Assembly (NCBI GenBank): GCA_023426375.1
Contig: JAFAAV010000042.1
Location: forward strand, 1-26,249
Source: Actinomycetes bacterium
GTDB lineage: Bacteria; Actinomycetota; Actinomycetes; Actinomycetales; Micrococcaceae
Length of the DNA stretch: 26,249 nt
Direction of reading: 5' to 3'
The notes under the pieces were generated by a model. It did no database searches and was not told the origin of the DNA. It worked only from the letters and a program-made list of their open reading frames with translations. Within the stretch, counting starts at the first letter, position 1. Every line of letters starts with the position of its first letter. Shown piece by piece: positions 7,911 through 15,340 of this stretch. A program made the position numbers and the translations under genes.

Positions 7911-8666
7911 TCACTCGGTGCGTTCGACCAGGCTCAGGGAACGCACCGATCGTTCCATGTGCCATTGAATGTAACTGGCCACCAGGCCCGCTGCGGCACG
8001 GGCAGTTTTGGAGTCTGCGGCGTCGATCGTTTCCCAGTCACCTTGCAACAAGCCCTGGAGCAGGGCGAAGGTCGCGTCGCTGGGCGCGGCCGAGCCCGGT
8101 GGCCTGCATTGCGGGCACACGGCGCCACCGATCGCAGCGGAGAAGGAACGATGGGGACCGGGCGCACCGCAGCGTGCGCAATCGACAAAGCTGGGGGCCC
8201 AGCCGGCGATGGACACTGCACGGAGCAGGTAGGAATCCAGGGTACGGCCGGGCTCGTGGAGTCCACGTGCCACCGCAGAGAGAGCCCCGATCAGCAGTTG
8301 GTAATGCTGCTGAGCGGTGTCGTAATCGTCAGCGGTCAGTTTTTCCGCGGTCTCCACCATGGCCGCGGCGGCCGTGTATTTCGCGTAGTCGGAGCCGATT
8401 TGTTCCCCGTAGGACCGCTTGCCCAAGGCTTGGGAGACGATGTCCAGGTTGCGTCCCTGCACCAACTGCAGCGTGGCCACGTTGAACGGTTCCAGGCGCG
8501 CCCCGAAACGAGAGGTTGTCCGGCGCACGCCCTTGGCCACCGCGCGGACTTGCCCGTGCTCCTTGGTCAGGAGAATCACGATGCGGTCCGCCTCGGCCAA
8601 TTTATAGGTGCGGAGCACCACGGCCTCATCGCGATAGGAGCGAGAAGCGAAAGTTGAACCGGCCAC
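7911..8666 (-). CDS. recO: DNA repair protein RecO
   Basis: RecO works in the RecFOR pathway, annealing ssDNA and loading RecA onto SSB-coated gaps. The 251-residue product begins with an OB-fold (RDEAVVLRTYKLAEADRIVILLT, then GQVRAVAKGVRRTTSRFGARLEP), followed by a helical region and a zinc-binding knuckle with cysteines at about 163, 166, 184 and 187 (CARC...CPQC). All four zinc ligands are present, which not all RecO proteins retain. The start is GTG at 8666 with GGGAG and GGGGA purine tracts immediately upstream. It is followed by uppS. The hairpin further upstream belongs to leuA, so recO likely has its own promoter in the 8667-8715 stretch or is read through from leuA. Confidence 0.95.
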   Translation of the reverse strand: MAGSTFASRSYRDEAVVLRTYKLAEADRIVILLTKEHGQVRAVAKGVRRTTSRFGARLEPFNVATLQLVQGRNLDIVSQALGKRSYGEQIGSDYAKYTAAAAMVETAEKLTADDYDTAQQHYQLLIGALSAVARGLHEPGRTLDSYLLRAVSIAGWAPSFVDCARCGAPGPHRSFSAAIGGAVCPQCRPPGSAAPSDATFALLQGLLQGDWETIDAADSKTARAAAGLVASYIQWHMERSVRSLSLVERTE

Positions 8667-8715
8667 TCCCCTAGTCTCCCACGTTCACCTGGGCGCGCAG
8701 GCGCGCTGACGAAAG

Positions 8716-8769
8716 CGCCGACGCCGCTCGGCGGCCCTCCGTACGGAAGGTCACCGAACGGCGTCGGCG
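8716..8769 (-). terminator. long hairpin downstream of leuA
   Basis: Arms 8716-8731 and 8754-8769 pair over 16 bp with one mismatch, and the intervening 22 bp contain a second nested stem (CCGTACGG core). It lies 22 bp beyond the leuA stop on the minus strand. There is no clear T-run, but a GC-rich hairpin without a T tail is frequent in actinobacterial terminators. Confidence 0.65.
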
Positions 8770-8790
8770 GATAATACGAGGCAACGAGGA

Positions 8791-10545
8791 CTAGGCCTGC
8801 TCTGCCAATTGGGCGTCGCGAACGGCGCGGTTGATCGCCGAGATCACGGCCTTGAGCGAAGAGCGCGTGGTGTTGTTGTCCATGCCCACGCCCCACAGGA
8901 CCCGGTCACCCACGGCCAATTCCACGAAGCTGGCTGCCTGCGCGTTGGCCGAGGCGGACATCGTGTGCTCGGAGTAGTCGAGCAGACGAACGTCCACACC
9001 CTCGGCGTTGAACAGCGAGATCAGCGCGTCAATGGGGCCGTTGCCCTGTGAGGTGCGGTCGTGGCGCTGACCGTCGACGTCCAGGCCGATCTCCAGGACA
9101 GTGTTCCCTTCATCCTCGGCGTGGGTGGACATGCTCGAGATGCGGTAGCGGCCCCAGCGGTGTTCGCCGCTTTCGCGGGCCGGCAGATACTCGTCCGTGA
9201 AGATGTTCCACAGCTGCTCACCGGTGACCTCGGAACCGGAGGTCTCCGTGTACTTCTGAACCACACCCGAGAACTCGATCTGCGCACGGCGGGGCAAGTC
9301 CACGCCGAATTCGCTCTTGAGCAGGTAGGCCACGCCTCCCTTACCGGACTGCGAGTTCACGCGGATCACGGCCTCGTAGCTGCGGCCCACGTCCTTGGGA
9401 TCGATGGGCAGGTAGGGAACGGCCCATTCGAGCTCGTCCACGGTGACGCCCTGAGCGGCGGCGTCCTTCTCCATGGACTCGAAGCCCTTCTTGATCGCGT
9501 CCTGGTGGGAACCGGAGAACGCGGTGAAGACCAGATCGCCGCCGTACGGGCTGCGCTCGGGAACGGGCAGCTGGTTGCAGAACTCCACGGTGCGGCGGAT
9601 CTCGTCGATGTCGGAGAAGTCGATCTGCGGGTCCACGCCCTGGGTCAGCATGTTCAGACCCAGCGTGACCAGGTCCACGTTGCCGGTGCGCTCACCGTTA
9701 CCGAACAGGCAACCCTCGATGCGGTCTGCGCCGGCCAGGTAGCCCAGCTCGGCTGCCGCCACGCCGGTGCCGCGGTCGTTGTGCGGGTGCAACGAAATGA
9801 TGATGTCGTCGCGCTGGTACAGGTGACGGCTCATCCACTCGATCGAATCCGCGTACACGTTGGGAGTGGCTTCCTCAACCGTGGCGGGCAGATTGATGAT
9901 CATCTGGCGACCGTCACCGATCTCGAAGGTCTCGGCCACCTCGTTGCAGATGCGTGCTGCGAATTCCAGCTCGGTGCCGGTGTAGGACTCGGGAGAGTAC
10001 TCGTAGGTCACATTGGTGTCCTTGAGCTGCTCCTCGTACTTCATGCACAGGCGGGCACCGGTCAAGGCGATATCCACGATGCCGTCCATGTCCTGCTTGA
10101 ACACCACGCGACGCTGCAGGCGGGACGTGGAATTGTACAGGTGCACGATGGCGTTGGGTGCGCCCTCGATGGCCTGGTAGGTGCGCTCGATCAGGTGCTC
10201 GCGGGACTGGGTGAGGACCTGGATGGAGACGTCCTCGGGAATCCGATCCTCATCGACCAGCTTGCGAACGAAGTCGAAGTCGATCTGGGAGGCCGAGGGG
10301 AAACCCACCTCGATCTCCTTGAATCCCATTCCGACCAACAACTCGAACATCTTGAGTTTGCGGGTGGGATCCATGGGCTCGATCAGAGCCTGGTTACCGT
10401 CGCGCAGGTCCACCGCGCACCACCGGGGTGCCTTGGTGATGACCTTGTCTGGCCAGGTGCGGTCCGACATGTCGAACGGGAAATTCTGCTGGTACGGCGT
10501 GTACTTGTGCACGGGCATACCGGAGGGACGCTGCAAATTCTTCAC
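8791..10545 (-). CDS. leuA: 2-isopropylmalate synthase
   Basis: LeuA condenses acetyl-CoA with 2-oxoisovalerate, the first committed step of leucine synthesis. The 584-residue protein is the long form (LeuA type 2, as in Mycobacterium and Corynebacterium). The TIM barrel begins at KAPRWCAVDLRDGNQAL with the metal-binding Asp, and has GFKEIEVGFPSAS, LYNSTS, ISLHPHNDRGTG (two metal-binding His) and GNGERTGNVDL. The C-terminal regulatory domain (about 440-575) is complete, so leucine feedback is expected. The first codon is taken as GTG at 10543-10545, giving the family N-terminus MKNLQRPSGMPVHKY, with AAAGG ten bases upstream; a TTG at 10563 is the alternative. An upstream leader peptide indicates attenuation. 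It is followed by a hairpin terminator. Confidence 0.97.
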   Translation of the reverse strand: MKNLQRPSGMPVHKYTPYQQNFPFDMSDRTWPDKVITKAPRWCAVDLRDGNQALIEPMDPTRKLKMFELLVGMGFKEIEVGFPSASQIDFDFVRKLVDEDRIPEDVSIQVLTQSREHLIERTYQAIEGAPNAIVHLYNSTSRLQRRVVFKQDMDGIVDIALTGARLCMKYEEQLKDTNVTYEYSPESYTGTELEFAARICNEVAETFEIGDGRQMIINLPATVEEATPNVYADSIEWMSRHLYQRDDIIISLHPHNDRGTGVAAAELGYLAGADRIEGCLFGNGERTGNVDLVTLGLNMLTQGVDPQIDFSDIDEIRRTVEFCNQLPVPERSPYGGDLVFTAFSGSHQDAIKKGFESMEKDAAAQGVTVDELEWAVPYLPIDPKDVGRSYEAVIRVNSQSGKGGVAYLLKSEFGVDLPRRAQIEFSGVVQKYTETSGSEVTGEQLWNIFTDEYLPARESGEHRWGRYRISSMSTHAEDEGNTVLEIGLDVDGQRHDRTSQGNGPIDALISLFNAEGVDVRLLDYSEHTMSASANAQAASFVELAVGDRVLWGVGMDNNTTRSSLKAVISAINRAVRDAQLAEQA

Positions 10546-10550
10546 GAAAA

Positions 10551-10640
10551 GCGGGCCTTTCAATAAATACGAGGTAGGGCCGGCACCACGAAACTCCGCA
10601 GCGGGTCGGTCGGCCGTCCGTCAGATGGGTGAGGCCCCGC
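10551..10640 (-). promoter_or_regulatory. leuA leader: alternative pairing that would cover the Shine-Dalgarno region
   Basis: On the minus strand the leader segment GCGGGGCCT (10632-10640) can pair with AGGCCCGC (10551-10558), which includes the end of the leuA ribosome binding site, over 8 bp with one bulged G. The same leader segment is also the 5' arm of the 10-bp hairpin at 10596-10645, so the two structures exclude each other. This is a by-eye reading; folding energies were not computed. Confidence 0.4.
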
Positions 10641-10645
10641 TGCGG
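10596..10645 (-). promoter_or_regulatory. leuA leader hairpin (attenuator arm)
   Basis: CCGCAGCGGG (10636-10645, minus-strand reading) pairs perfectly over 10 bp with CCCGCTGCGG (10596-10605). The 5' arm lies inside the leader peptide coding region, 5 bases after its leucine codons, and the loop contains the leader stop codon. After the 3' arm the sequence is AGTTTCG, not a clear terminator tail, so it may act as an anti-sequestor rather than as a terminator. Confidence 0.5.
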
Positions 10646-10680
10646 CACATAAGCAGGAGTCGCACGTTCCCTGGCCGCAT
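10621..10680 (-). CDS. leuL: leuA leader peptide with three consecutive Leu codons
   Basis: This short frame, missed by ORF length cut-offs, encodes 19 residues: MRPGNVRLLLMCRSGASPI. Residues 8-10 are Leu-Leu-Leu, encoded by three different codons, CTC, CTG and CTT (10651-10659). It ends 75 bp upstream of the leuA start. Ribosome stalling at these codons on leucine shortage is the classic attenuation signal, and leucine-rich leaders upstream of leuA are known in Corynebacterium and other actinobacteria. The ribosome binding site is weak (GGA, 6 bases upstream). The codons for Leu lie just before the 5' arm of the hairpin at 10596-10645. It starts only 20 bp beyond the stop of the LCP protein gene. 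The call combines direct reading with the family precedent. Confidence 0.75.
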   Translation of the reverse strand: MRPGNVRLLLMCRSGASPI

Positions 10681-10694
10681 GTGATCCAACGTAC

Positions 10695-10716
10695 CACTTG
10701 TCAATCCTGACAAGTG
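10695..10716. repeat. 9-bp inverted repeat across the LCP gene stop codon, upstream of the leuA leader
   Basis: CACTTGTCA-N4-TGACAAGTG is perfect over both 9-bp arms. The stop codon of the LCP gene (10701-10703) lies in the left arm, and the leuA leader peptide starts 15 bp beyond. It could terminate the LCP transcript (no T-run follows) or be an operator for leuA. Confidence 0.5.
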
Positions 10717-12383
10717 AACTGTTCCGCTGTTTGACCCTGCAGTTCATCCGGCAGAGCACCGGAGAGGTCCAGCTTGTCCCCGGAGGTGAAATCTTGGCCG
10801 ATCGACACGCGCAACCCCTCCATCTCGTAATCGGCCACGAGCTGGCTGTCCGGAACACCCAGCAGCGCGGCGAGGTCGTCCGCGGCCGTTGCCCATGACG
10901 GGTTGTAGAAGATCTGGGTTCCGGCCAACGCGGTCCCGGTGCGGCTGGTTTCTGCCTGCGTGTAACCGGCGTCCGTGAGCACCTCACGGATCTCGGTACC
11001 GCGATCGGGTTCACCCGAGCGGTTGGCGATCGTGATCGGGACCAGGGACGGCTGCACCTGCGGCGTCCATTCCTCGGAGTCATCCTGGGTCGCAGACGGC
11101 TCTGGGGCGGTGCTCGGAACAGCCGGTGCAGCAGGCTCGGCCGGGTTGGCGTCCTCGGTGGCTGCGGGTTCGGACGCCTGCGCGGCGGCGTCGTCCTCCG
11201 GGGTGACGCTGGTTTCCTGACTGGTCCCCGAGGCCGCGGGCGACGGCGCCGCATCGGTCACGGCGCGATCCTCCTGGAGCGTGTCGAAGAGTCGTTCGGC
11301 CGGTTTCTCGTCCAGAATCAGGCGGTTGGGATCCTCGGGATTGGGCACGTTGGGAACCGTGACGAACGCGATCCGCCCCAGGTCGATTCCAGCGAAGGTA
11401 CCGCCGATCCCCACCAGTGTGGGCAGGGAGGTCAGACCCTCGTCCACGTGCAAGTTCTGGGTCATGACCTCGGCGATCCGGTAGAGCTGCGGCAGGTTGT
11501 TCAACGTGCCGTCACCCTGGATCTTGCGGGTCAGGGACGCCAGGAACGACTGCTGCGACCGGATACGGGACTCATCACCGCCATCACCGAAGGCGGCACG
11601 GGAACGCAGGAACGCCAGGGCCTGGTCACCCTCGACCGAGGAGATGCCGGCGGGAAGTTTCAGCCCGGACTTGGGGTCGTCCACGGGCCGATTCACGCAC
11701 ACCTGCACGCCACCCACCGTGGACGACAGCTCTTTCACGGCGTTGAAGTCAGCGAGCATGAAGTGATCGATGTCCACACCGGTCAATTCGTTGACCGTGG
11801 CCACCGTGCACCCCGGGCCACCGTTCTCCACGGCCGAATTGATCATGTCCCGATGTGCGGGGAACTCCTCCCCCGTCTCGGGGTCGGTGCACTTGGGAAT
11901 GTCCACCACAAGATCACGCGGGAAGGACACCACTGTCACGGCGTCTCGGTTCTCGGTGACGTGTACCAGCATCATGACGTCAGTGCGCCCGGAAGCATCG
12001 TCCTCGTCGCCGTACTCCGAGTTACCGGAGCCGGTCCTGGTATCCGAACCCATGACGAGGATGTCCAGGGGCCCTTCGCCCACGCTCGACGAACCGTCGG
12101 AGAGGTTGAGCGGGCTGCTGTCCAAGTTGCTGCTGAGCCGCAACGCGGCCACTCCGCCGATGCCCAGGACAGCGATCAGTCCGAAGACGGCCAGAATGGC
12201 CGCGATTCTGCGTGCTGACGGCCTGTGATCGCGCGAACGGTGATGACGGCCCGTCTGCTTGAGCTTGATGAACTCGAAGTCGCGATCCTCATGTAGCGAC
12301 TGCCGACGGGTGGCGGGGGTGTCCCAGGGCGCAGGTTCACGGGACGCGCGGGTCACACGTCCGTGTGTGCTGCGTGATTCCAC
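10701..12383 (-). CDS. LCP family (LytR-CpsA-Psr) cell-wall glycopolymer ligase with LytR_C domain
   Basis: LCP proteins transfer lipid-linked glycopolymers (arabinogalactan-type or teichoic acid-type) onto peptidoglycan outside the membrane. The 560-residue product has a basic cytoplasmic N-terminus, one transmembrane helix at about 60-81, then the LCP domain (about 105-300) with ILVMGSDTRTG, GRTDVMMLVHV, VVSFPRDL and FLRSRAAFGDGGDESRIRSQQSFL, containing the usual Asp and Arg residues that bind the prenyl pyrophosphate. A Pro/Ala/Thr/Glu-rich linker at about 385-445 is followed by a LytR_C domain (about 447-545). The start is GTG at 12381-12383 with AGGAG nine bases upstream. It sits between era and leuA. 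The acceptor and polymer are unknown. Confidence 0.93.
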   Translation of the reverse strand: MESRSTHGRVTRASREPAPWDTPATRRQSLHEDRDFEFIKLKQTGRHHRSRDHRPSARRIAAILAVFGLIAVLGIGGVAALRLSSNLDSSPLNLSDGSSSVGEGPLDILVMGSDTRTGSGNSEYGDEDDASGRTDVMMLVHVTENRDAVTVVSFPRDLVVDIPKCTDPETGEEFPAHRDMINSAVENGGPGCTVATVNELTGVDIDHFMLADFNAVKELSSTVGGVQVCVNRPVDDPKSGLKLPAGISSVEGDQALAFLRSRAAFGDGGDESRIRSQQSFLASLTRKIQGDGTLNNLPQLYRIAEVMTQNLHVDEGLTSLPTLVGIGGTFAGIDLGRIAFVTVPNVPNPEDPNRLILDEKPAERLFDTLQEDRAVTDAAPSPAASGTSQETSVTPEDDAAAQASEPAATEDANPAEPAAPAVPSTAPEPSATQDDSEEWTPQVQPSLVPITIANRSGEPDRGTEIREVLTDAGYTQAETSRTGTALAGTQIFYNPSWATAADDLAALLGVPDSQLVADYEMEGLRVSIGQDFTSGDKLDLSGALPDELQGQTAEQFTCQD

Positions 12384-12476
12384 CGAGTGCTTCTCCTGAG
12401 TCTGTGCGTCATGCTGATGCGGCCCTAGACAGGGTAGGGAGTGTTTCCAAATCCCGCCTGAGAACGGGTGTGGGTG

Positions 12477-13526
12477 TCAGAACCCCAACCGGGACAATTG
12501 TTTGGGATCCCGTTGCCATTCCTTGGCAACCTTCACGTGCAGATCCAAGTACACCTTGGTCCCCAGGAGAGCTTCGATCTGGGTGCGGGCCTTGGTACCG
12601 ATTTCCCGCAGTCGCGAGCCACCCTTACCGATCACAATGGCTTTCTGCGACGGGCGTTCAACGAACAAACTCGCGTGCACGTCCAGCATGGGATTGTTCG
12701 CGGCGCGGCCTTCGCGTTCGGTGGCCTCGTCCACCACCACGGCCAGCGAGTGGGGCAGCTCGTCCCTGACGCCCTCGAGCGCGGCCTCGCGGATGAGTTC
12801 GGCCATCATGGTGATCTCCGGTTCGTCCGTGAGCTCACCATCCGGGTACAGCGCCGGAGATTCCGGCATGAGCCGTACGAGCAGCGCCGCGAGTTCCTCG
12901 ACCTGGAAGCCATCCTTCGCGCTCACGGGAATGACATCGCTCCAGCCGGCCTCGGACTGAGCGGTGCGTGAATTCTCGTTCACTGAGGCGACGTTCGACG
13001 ACGACGCCGCGCGGCGGCGTCGTCGTTGCTCACGCTGGGCCTGCTCCTCGGCCATGACCTCGCGGCCGAGCTCGGTGACGGCGAGCAACTGCTCGGCGAG
13101 CTTGTCGCGCGGCACAGAATCCGCCTTGGTGACAATGGCAACCACGGGGTTTCGACCGGCAGCCGCCGCTACTTGCTGGGCAATGTAGCGGTCACCCGGA
13201 CCGACTTTCTGATCCGCGGGAACGCAGAATCCGATCACGTCCACCTCACCCAGGGTCTCGGCCACCACGTCATTGAGACGCTGGCCCAAGAGGGTGCGGG
13301 GCCGGTGCAGGCCCGGTGTGTCCACCAGGATCAACTGGCCGTCCGTGCGGTGAACGATGCCCCGGATTGTGTGGCGGGTGGTTTGAGGCCGGTTGGAGGT
13401 GATGGCCACCTTGTGTCCGACCAACGCGTTGGTCAGTGTTGACTTGCCCACATTGGGGCGGCCCACAAAAACGGCGAATCCCGCGCGGAACTGCTGCTCG
13501 GGGGTGTCCTGATGATCTTCAGACAT
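12477..13526 (-). CDS. era: GTPase Era with an extra charged insertion
   Basis: Era binds the 3' end of 16S rRNA during small-subunit maturation. The 349-residue protein is longer than the usual about 300. G motifs are visible: GRPNVGKST (about 22-30), QTTRHT, DTPGLHRP, TKAD and a G5-like SAKDG. The KH domain at the C-terminus has ERPSQKAIVIGKGGSRLREIG. Between TKAD and SAKDG, where bacterial homologues have about 36 residues, this one has about 70; the extra part (about residues 158-193) contains AQREQRRRRRAASSSN and is likely disordered. The ATG at 13524-13526 has GAAAGG eight bases upstream; the ATG two codons earlier is too close to it. It follows ybeY after 33 bp and precedes the LCP gene. 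Confidence 0.95.
   Translation of the reverse strand: MSEDHQDTPEQQFRAGFAVFVGRPNVGKSTLTNALVGHKVAITSNRPQTTRHTIRGIVHRTDGQLILVDTPGLHRPRTLLGQRLNDVVAETLGEVDVIGFCVPADQKVGPGDRYIAQQVAAAAGRNPVVAIVTKADSVPRDKLAEQLLAVTELGREVMAEEQAQREQRRRRRAASSSNVASVNENSRTAQSEAGWSDVIPVSAKDGFQVEELAALLVRLMPESPALYPDGELTDEPEITMMAELIREAALEGVRDELPHSLAVVVDEATEREGRAANNPMLDVHASLFVERPSQKAIVIGKGGSRLREIGTKARTQIEALLGTKVYLDLHVKVAKEWQRDPKQLSRLGF
12998..13026. repeat. perfect 13-bp inverted repeat inside era
   Basis: Arms 12998-13010 and 13014-13026 are perfectly complementary around a 3-base centre. They encode the RRRRR-AA-SSS stretch of the insertion in Era. The arms are GAC/GTC triplet-like, so strand slippage is a plausible origin. 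Confidence 0.6.
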
Positions 13527-13559
13527 CTCCATGTCCTTTCGGAAAGCTTTGGGCGGGGT

Positions 13560-14066
13560 TTAGTTCATCGTTTCGACGGGGGCGTCGCGCCCCAGGAATT
13601 CCTCGAGCAGACCCCGCTGCAGGGTGAACATGGCTGCCCGCTCGCTTTCTTCCACGTGATCGTGTCCGAGCAGATGGAGCATGCCGTGGACGGTGAGCAA
13701 ACACAGTTCATCCTGTGTGCTGTGGCCGGCCGCCTCCGCTTGTCGCTGGGCCACGGGCGGACACAGCACAATGTCACCCAATATTCCGAGACTCAAATTG
13801 TCCTCGGTCCCGGCGCGCAGTTCATCCATCGGGAAGGACATCACATCGGTGGGTCCGGGCAGATCCAGCCACTGCACGTGCAGTTCGGCCATCTGCTCCT
13901 CATCAACCACTGAAATGGACAGTTCCGTATCCGGATGAATGTGCCAGCGCCGGAACGCCAGGTCGGCCAACGCGGTCAGCTGCTCCGGAACCACGGCTCG
14001 ATAGGCCTCGGGATACGCGGCCAGTTCTTCCGGGGTCTCCCACGGTGTGTCGATCGAGACGCTCAT
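13560..14066 (-). CDS. ybeY: endoribonuclease YbeY, rRNA maturation factor
   Basis: YbeY is a zinc-dependent RNase involved in 16S rRNA 3' end maturation and ribosome quality control. The 168-residue protein ends with the metal motif HGMLHLLGHDH (about 127-137), whose first, second and last histidines bind zinc. The conserved TDVMSFPMDE and LGDIVLCPPVA segments precede it. The ATG start (14064-14066) overlaps the phoH stop in ATGA, so the two are translationally coupled. In many actinobacteria a CNNM/CorC-type transporter gene lies between ybeY and era; here only 33 bp separate them. Conserved catalytic residues look complete. Confidence 0.96.
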   Translation of the reverse strand: MSVSIDTPWETPEELAAYPEAYRAVVPEQLTALADLAFRRWHIHPDTELSISVVDEEQMAELHVQWLDLPGPTDVMSFPMDELRAGTEDNLSLGILGDIVLCPPVAQRQAEAAGHSTQDELCLLTVHGMLHLLGHDHVEESERAAMFTLQRGLLEEFLGRDAPVETMN

Positions 14067-15154
14067 GACTGCCCATCACGCTGTTCGGCCGAGGCCGACG
14101 CCGCTGCTCGGCGCTCGTCCTTACGACGGCGCCGTTCATTGCGATGCCGGTTGGTCGTGTCGAACTGGTCGTAGGCTGCAACGATTTCTCCCACGAGTTC
14201 GTGACGCACCACGTCCTGGGCCGTGAGCTCGCAGAACGCGATGTCATCGATGTTCTGGAGCACGTGTTGCACCTGGCGCAGACCCGAGGACGTACTTCCC
14301 GGGAGGTCCACCTGCGTGACGTCACCGGTGACCACGATGCGAGAGCCGAAGCCCAGGCGCGTGAGGAACATCTTCATCTGCTCCGGCGTGGTGTTCTGCG
14401 CCTCGTCCAGAATCACGAACGCGTCATTGAGTGTTCGACCGCGCATGTAGGCCAGCGGGGCCACCTCGATGGTGCCCGCCTCCATGAGACGCGGGATGGA
14501 TTCCGGGTCCATCATGTCGTGCAAAGCGTCGTACAACGGGCGCAGGTAGGGGTCGATCTTGTCGTTGAGCGACCCGGGTAAGAACCCCAAGCGCTCCCCC
14601 GCTTCCACCGCGGGCCGGGTCAGGATGATGCGGTTGACTTCTTTCGACTGAAGAGCCCGCACCGCTTTGGCCATGGCCAGGTAGGTCTTACCCGTGCCTG
14701 CCGGCCCCACGCCGAACACCACGGTGTGCTCATCGATCGCATCCACGTAGTGCTTCTGATTTACGGTCTTGGGGCGAATGGTCTTGCCCCGCGTGGACAG
14801 AATGCTCGTGGCCAGTGCGCTCGCAGGGCGCATACCCTCGGCTTCACGCAACATGCGGGTCACACGCATCACCGTTCGTTCAGTGATTTCGGTACCTCGC
14901 TGCGCTAGCACTACGAGCTCTTCGAGCAGCGCGGCTGCAGACCGCGCAGCGTGCACGGGGCCTTCGAACGCTACATCCACGTCGCGGACGGTGATCCGCA
15001 CGCTCGGAAAGTTCTGTTCCAGCAGACGCAGGGTGGTGTCCGCTTGGCCGAGCGCCCGCAGCGCGGTGTCTCGGTCGGGCATGTGCACCACGACTCGGGT
15101 TTGGCCTTCGTGGTCTTGGGAATGGGATTCGGCCCCGGTTTCATGATCAGTCAT
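14063..15154 (-). CDS. phoH: PhoH-like ATPase
   Basis: This 363-residue cytoplasmic protein belongs to the PhoH family, a RecA-like ATPase associated with RNA metabolism. A short N-terminal region with a KH-like segment (about 45-90) leads into the ATPase, with Walker A GPAGTGKT at about 150-157, LTRPAVEAGERLGFLPG, Walker B VILDEAQN, and the sensor-like VVTGDVTQVDLP. The basic tail NRHRNERRRRKDERR is typical of actinobacterial members. The start is ATG at 15152-15154; a TTG three codons upstream exists. The next gene ybeY overlaps by four bases, and the PhoH-YbeY-Era order fits a shared role in rRNA processing. Its precise biochemical role remains unsettled in the literature. Confidence 0.95.
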   Translation of the reverse strand: MTDHETGAESHSQDHEGQTRVVVHMPDRDTALRALGQADTTLRLLEQNFPSVRITVRDVDVAFEGPVHAARSAAALLEELVVLAQRGTEITERTVMRVTRMLREAEGMRPASALATSILSTRGKTIRPKTVNQKHYVDAIDEHTVVFGVGPAGTGKTYLAMAKAVRALQSKEVNRIILTRPAVEAGERLGFLPGSLNDKIDPYLRPLYDALHDMMDPESIPRLMEAGTIEVAPLAYMRGRTLNDAFVILDEAQNTTPEQMKMFLTRLGFGSRIVVTGDVTQVDLPGSTSSGLRQVQHVLQNIDDIAFCELTAQDVVRHELVGEIVAAYDQFDTTNRHRNERRRRKDERRAAASASAEQRDGQS

Positions 15155-15340
15155 TAGGGTCAAGCCTACCGCTCGTTGTGTTGCAGGTTGATAACGGTTT
15201 CACCCGTGGCCCATCTCGGGGTTCATGGTGACCGTGAACTGTGGGTATCTTGATTGACCGGTACCAAACACATCAGTTCTGCACGCCCTCCATAGCCCAG
15301 TGCAGGCATCGACTACAGCTCAAACCGGGGTGGTGAACTC

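Noticed and set aside
9061..10566. A 501-codon plus-strand open frame opposite leuA
   Set aside because: It is a shadow of the leuA gene, with high-GC codon bias keeping the opposite frame open; it has no family resemblance, while leuA is clear.
12421..12476. Terminator for era in the 93-bp gap before the LCP gene
   Set aside because: Only a 4-bp CCCG/CGGG stem could be found, too weak to call.
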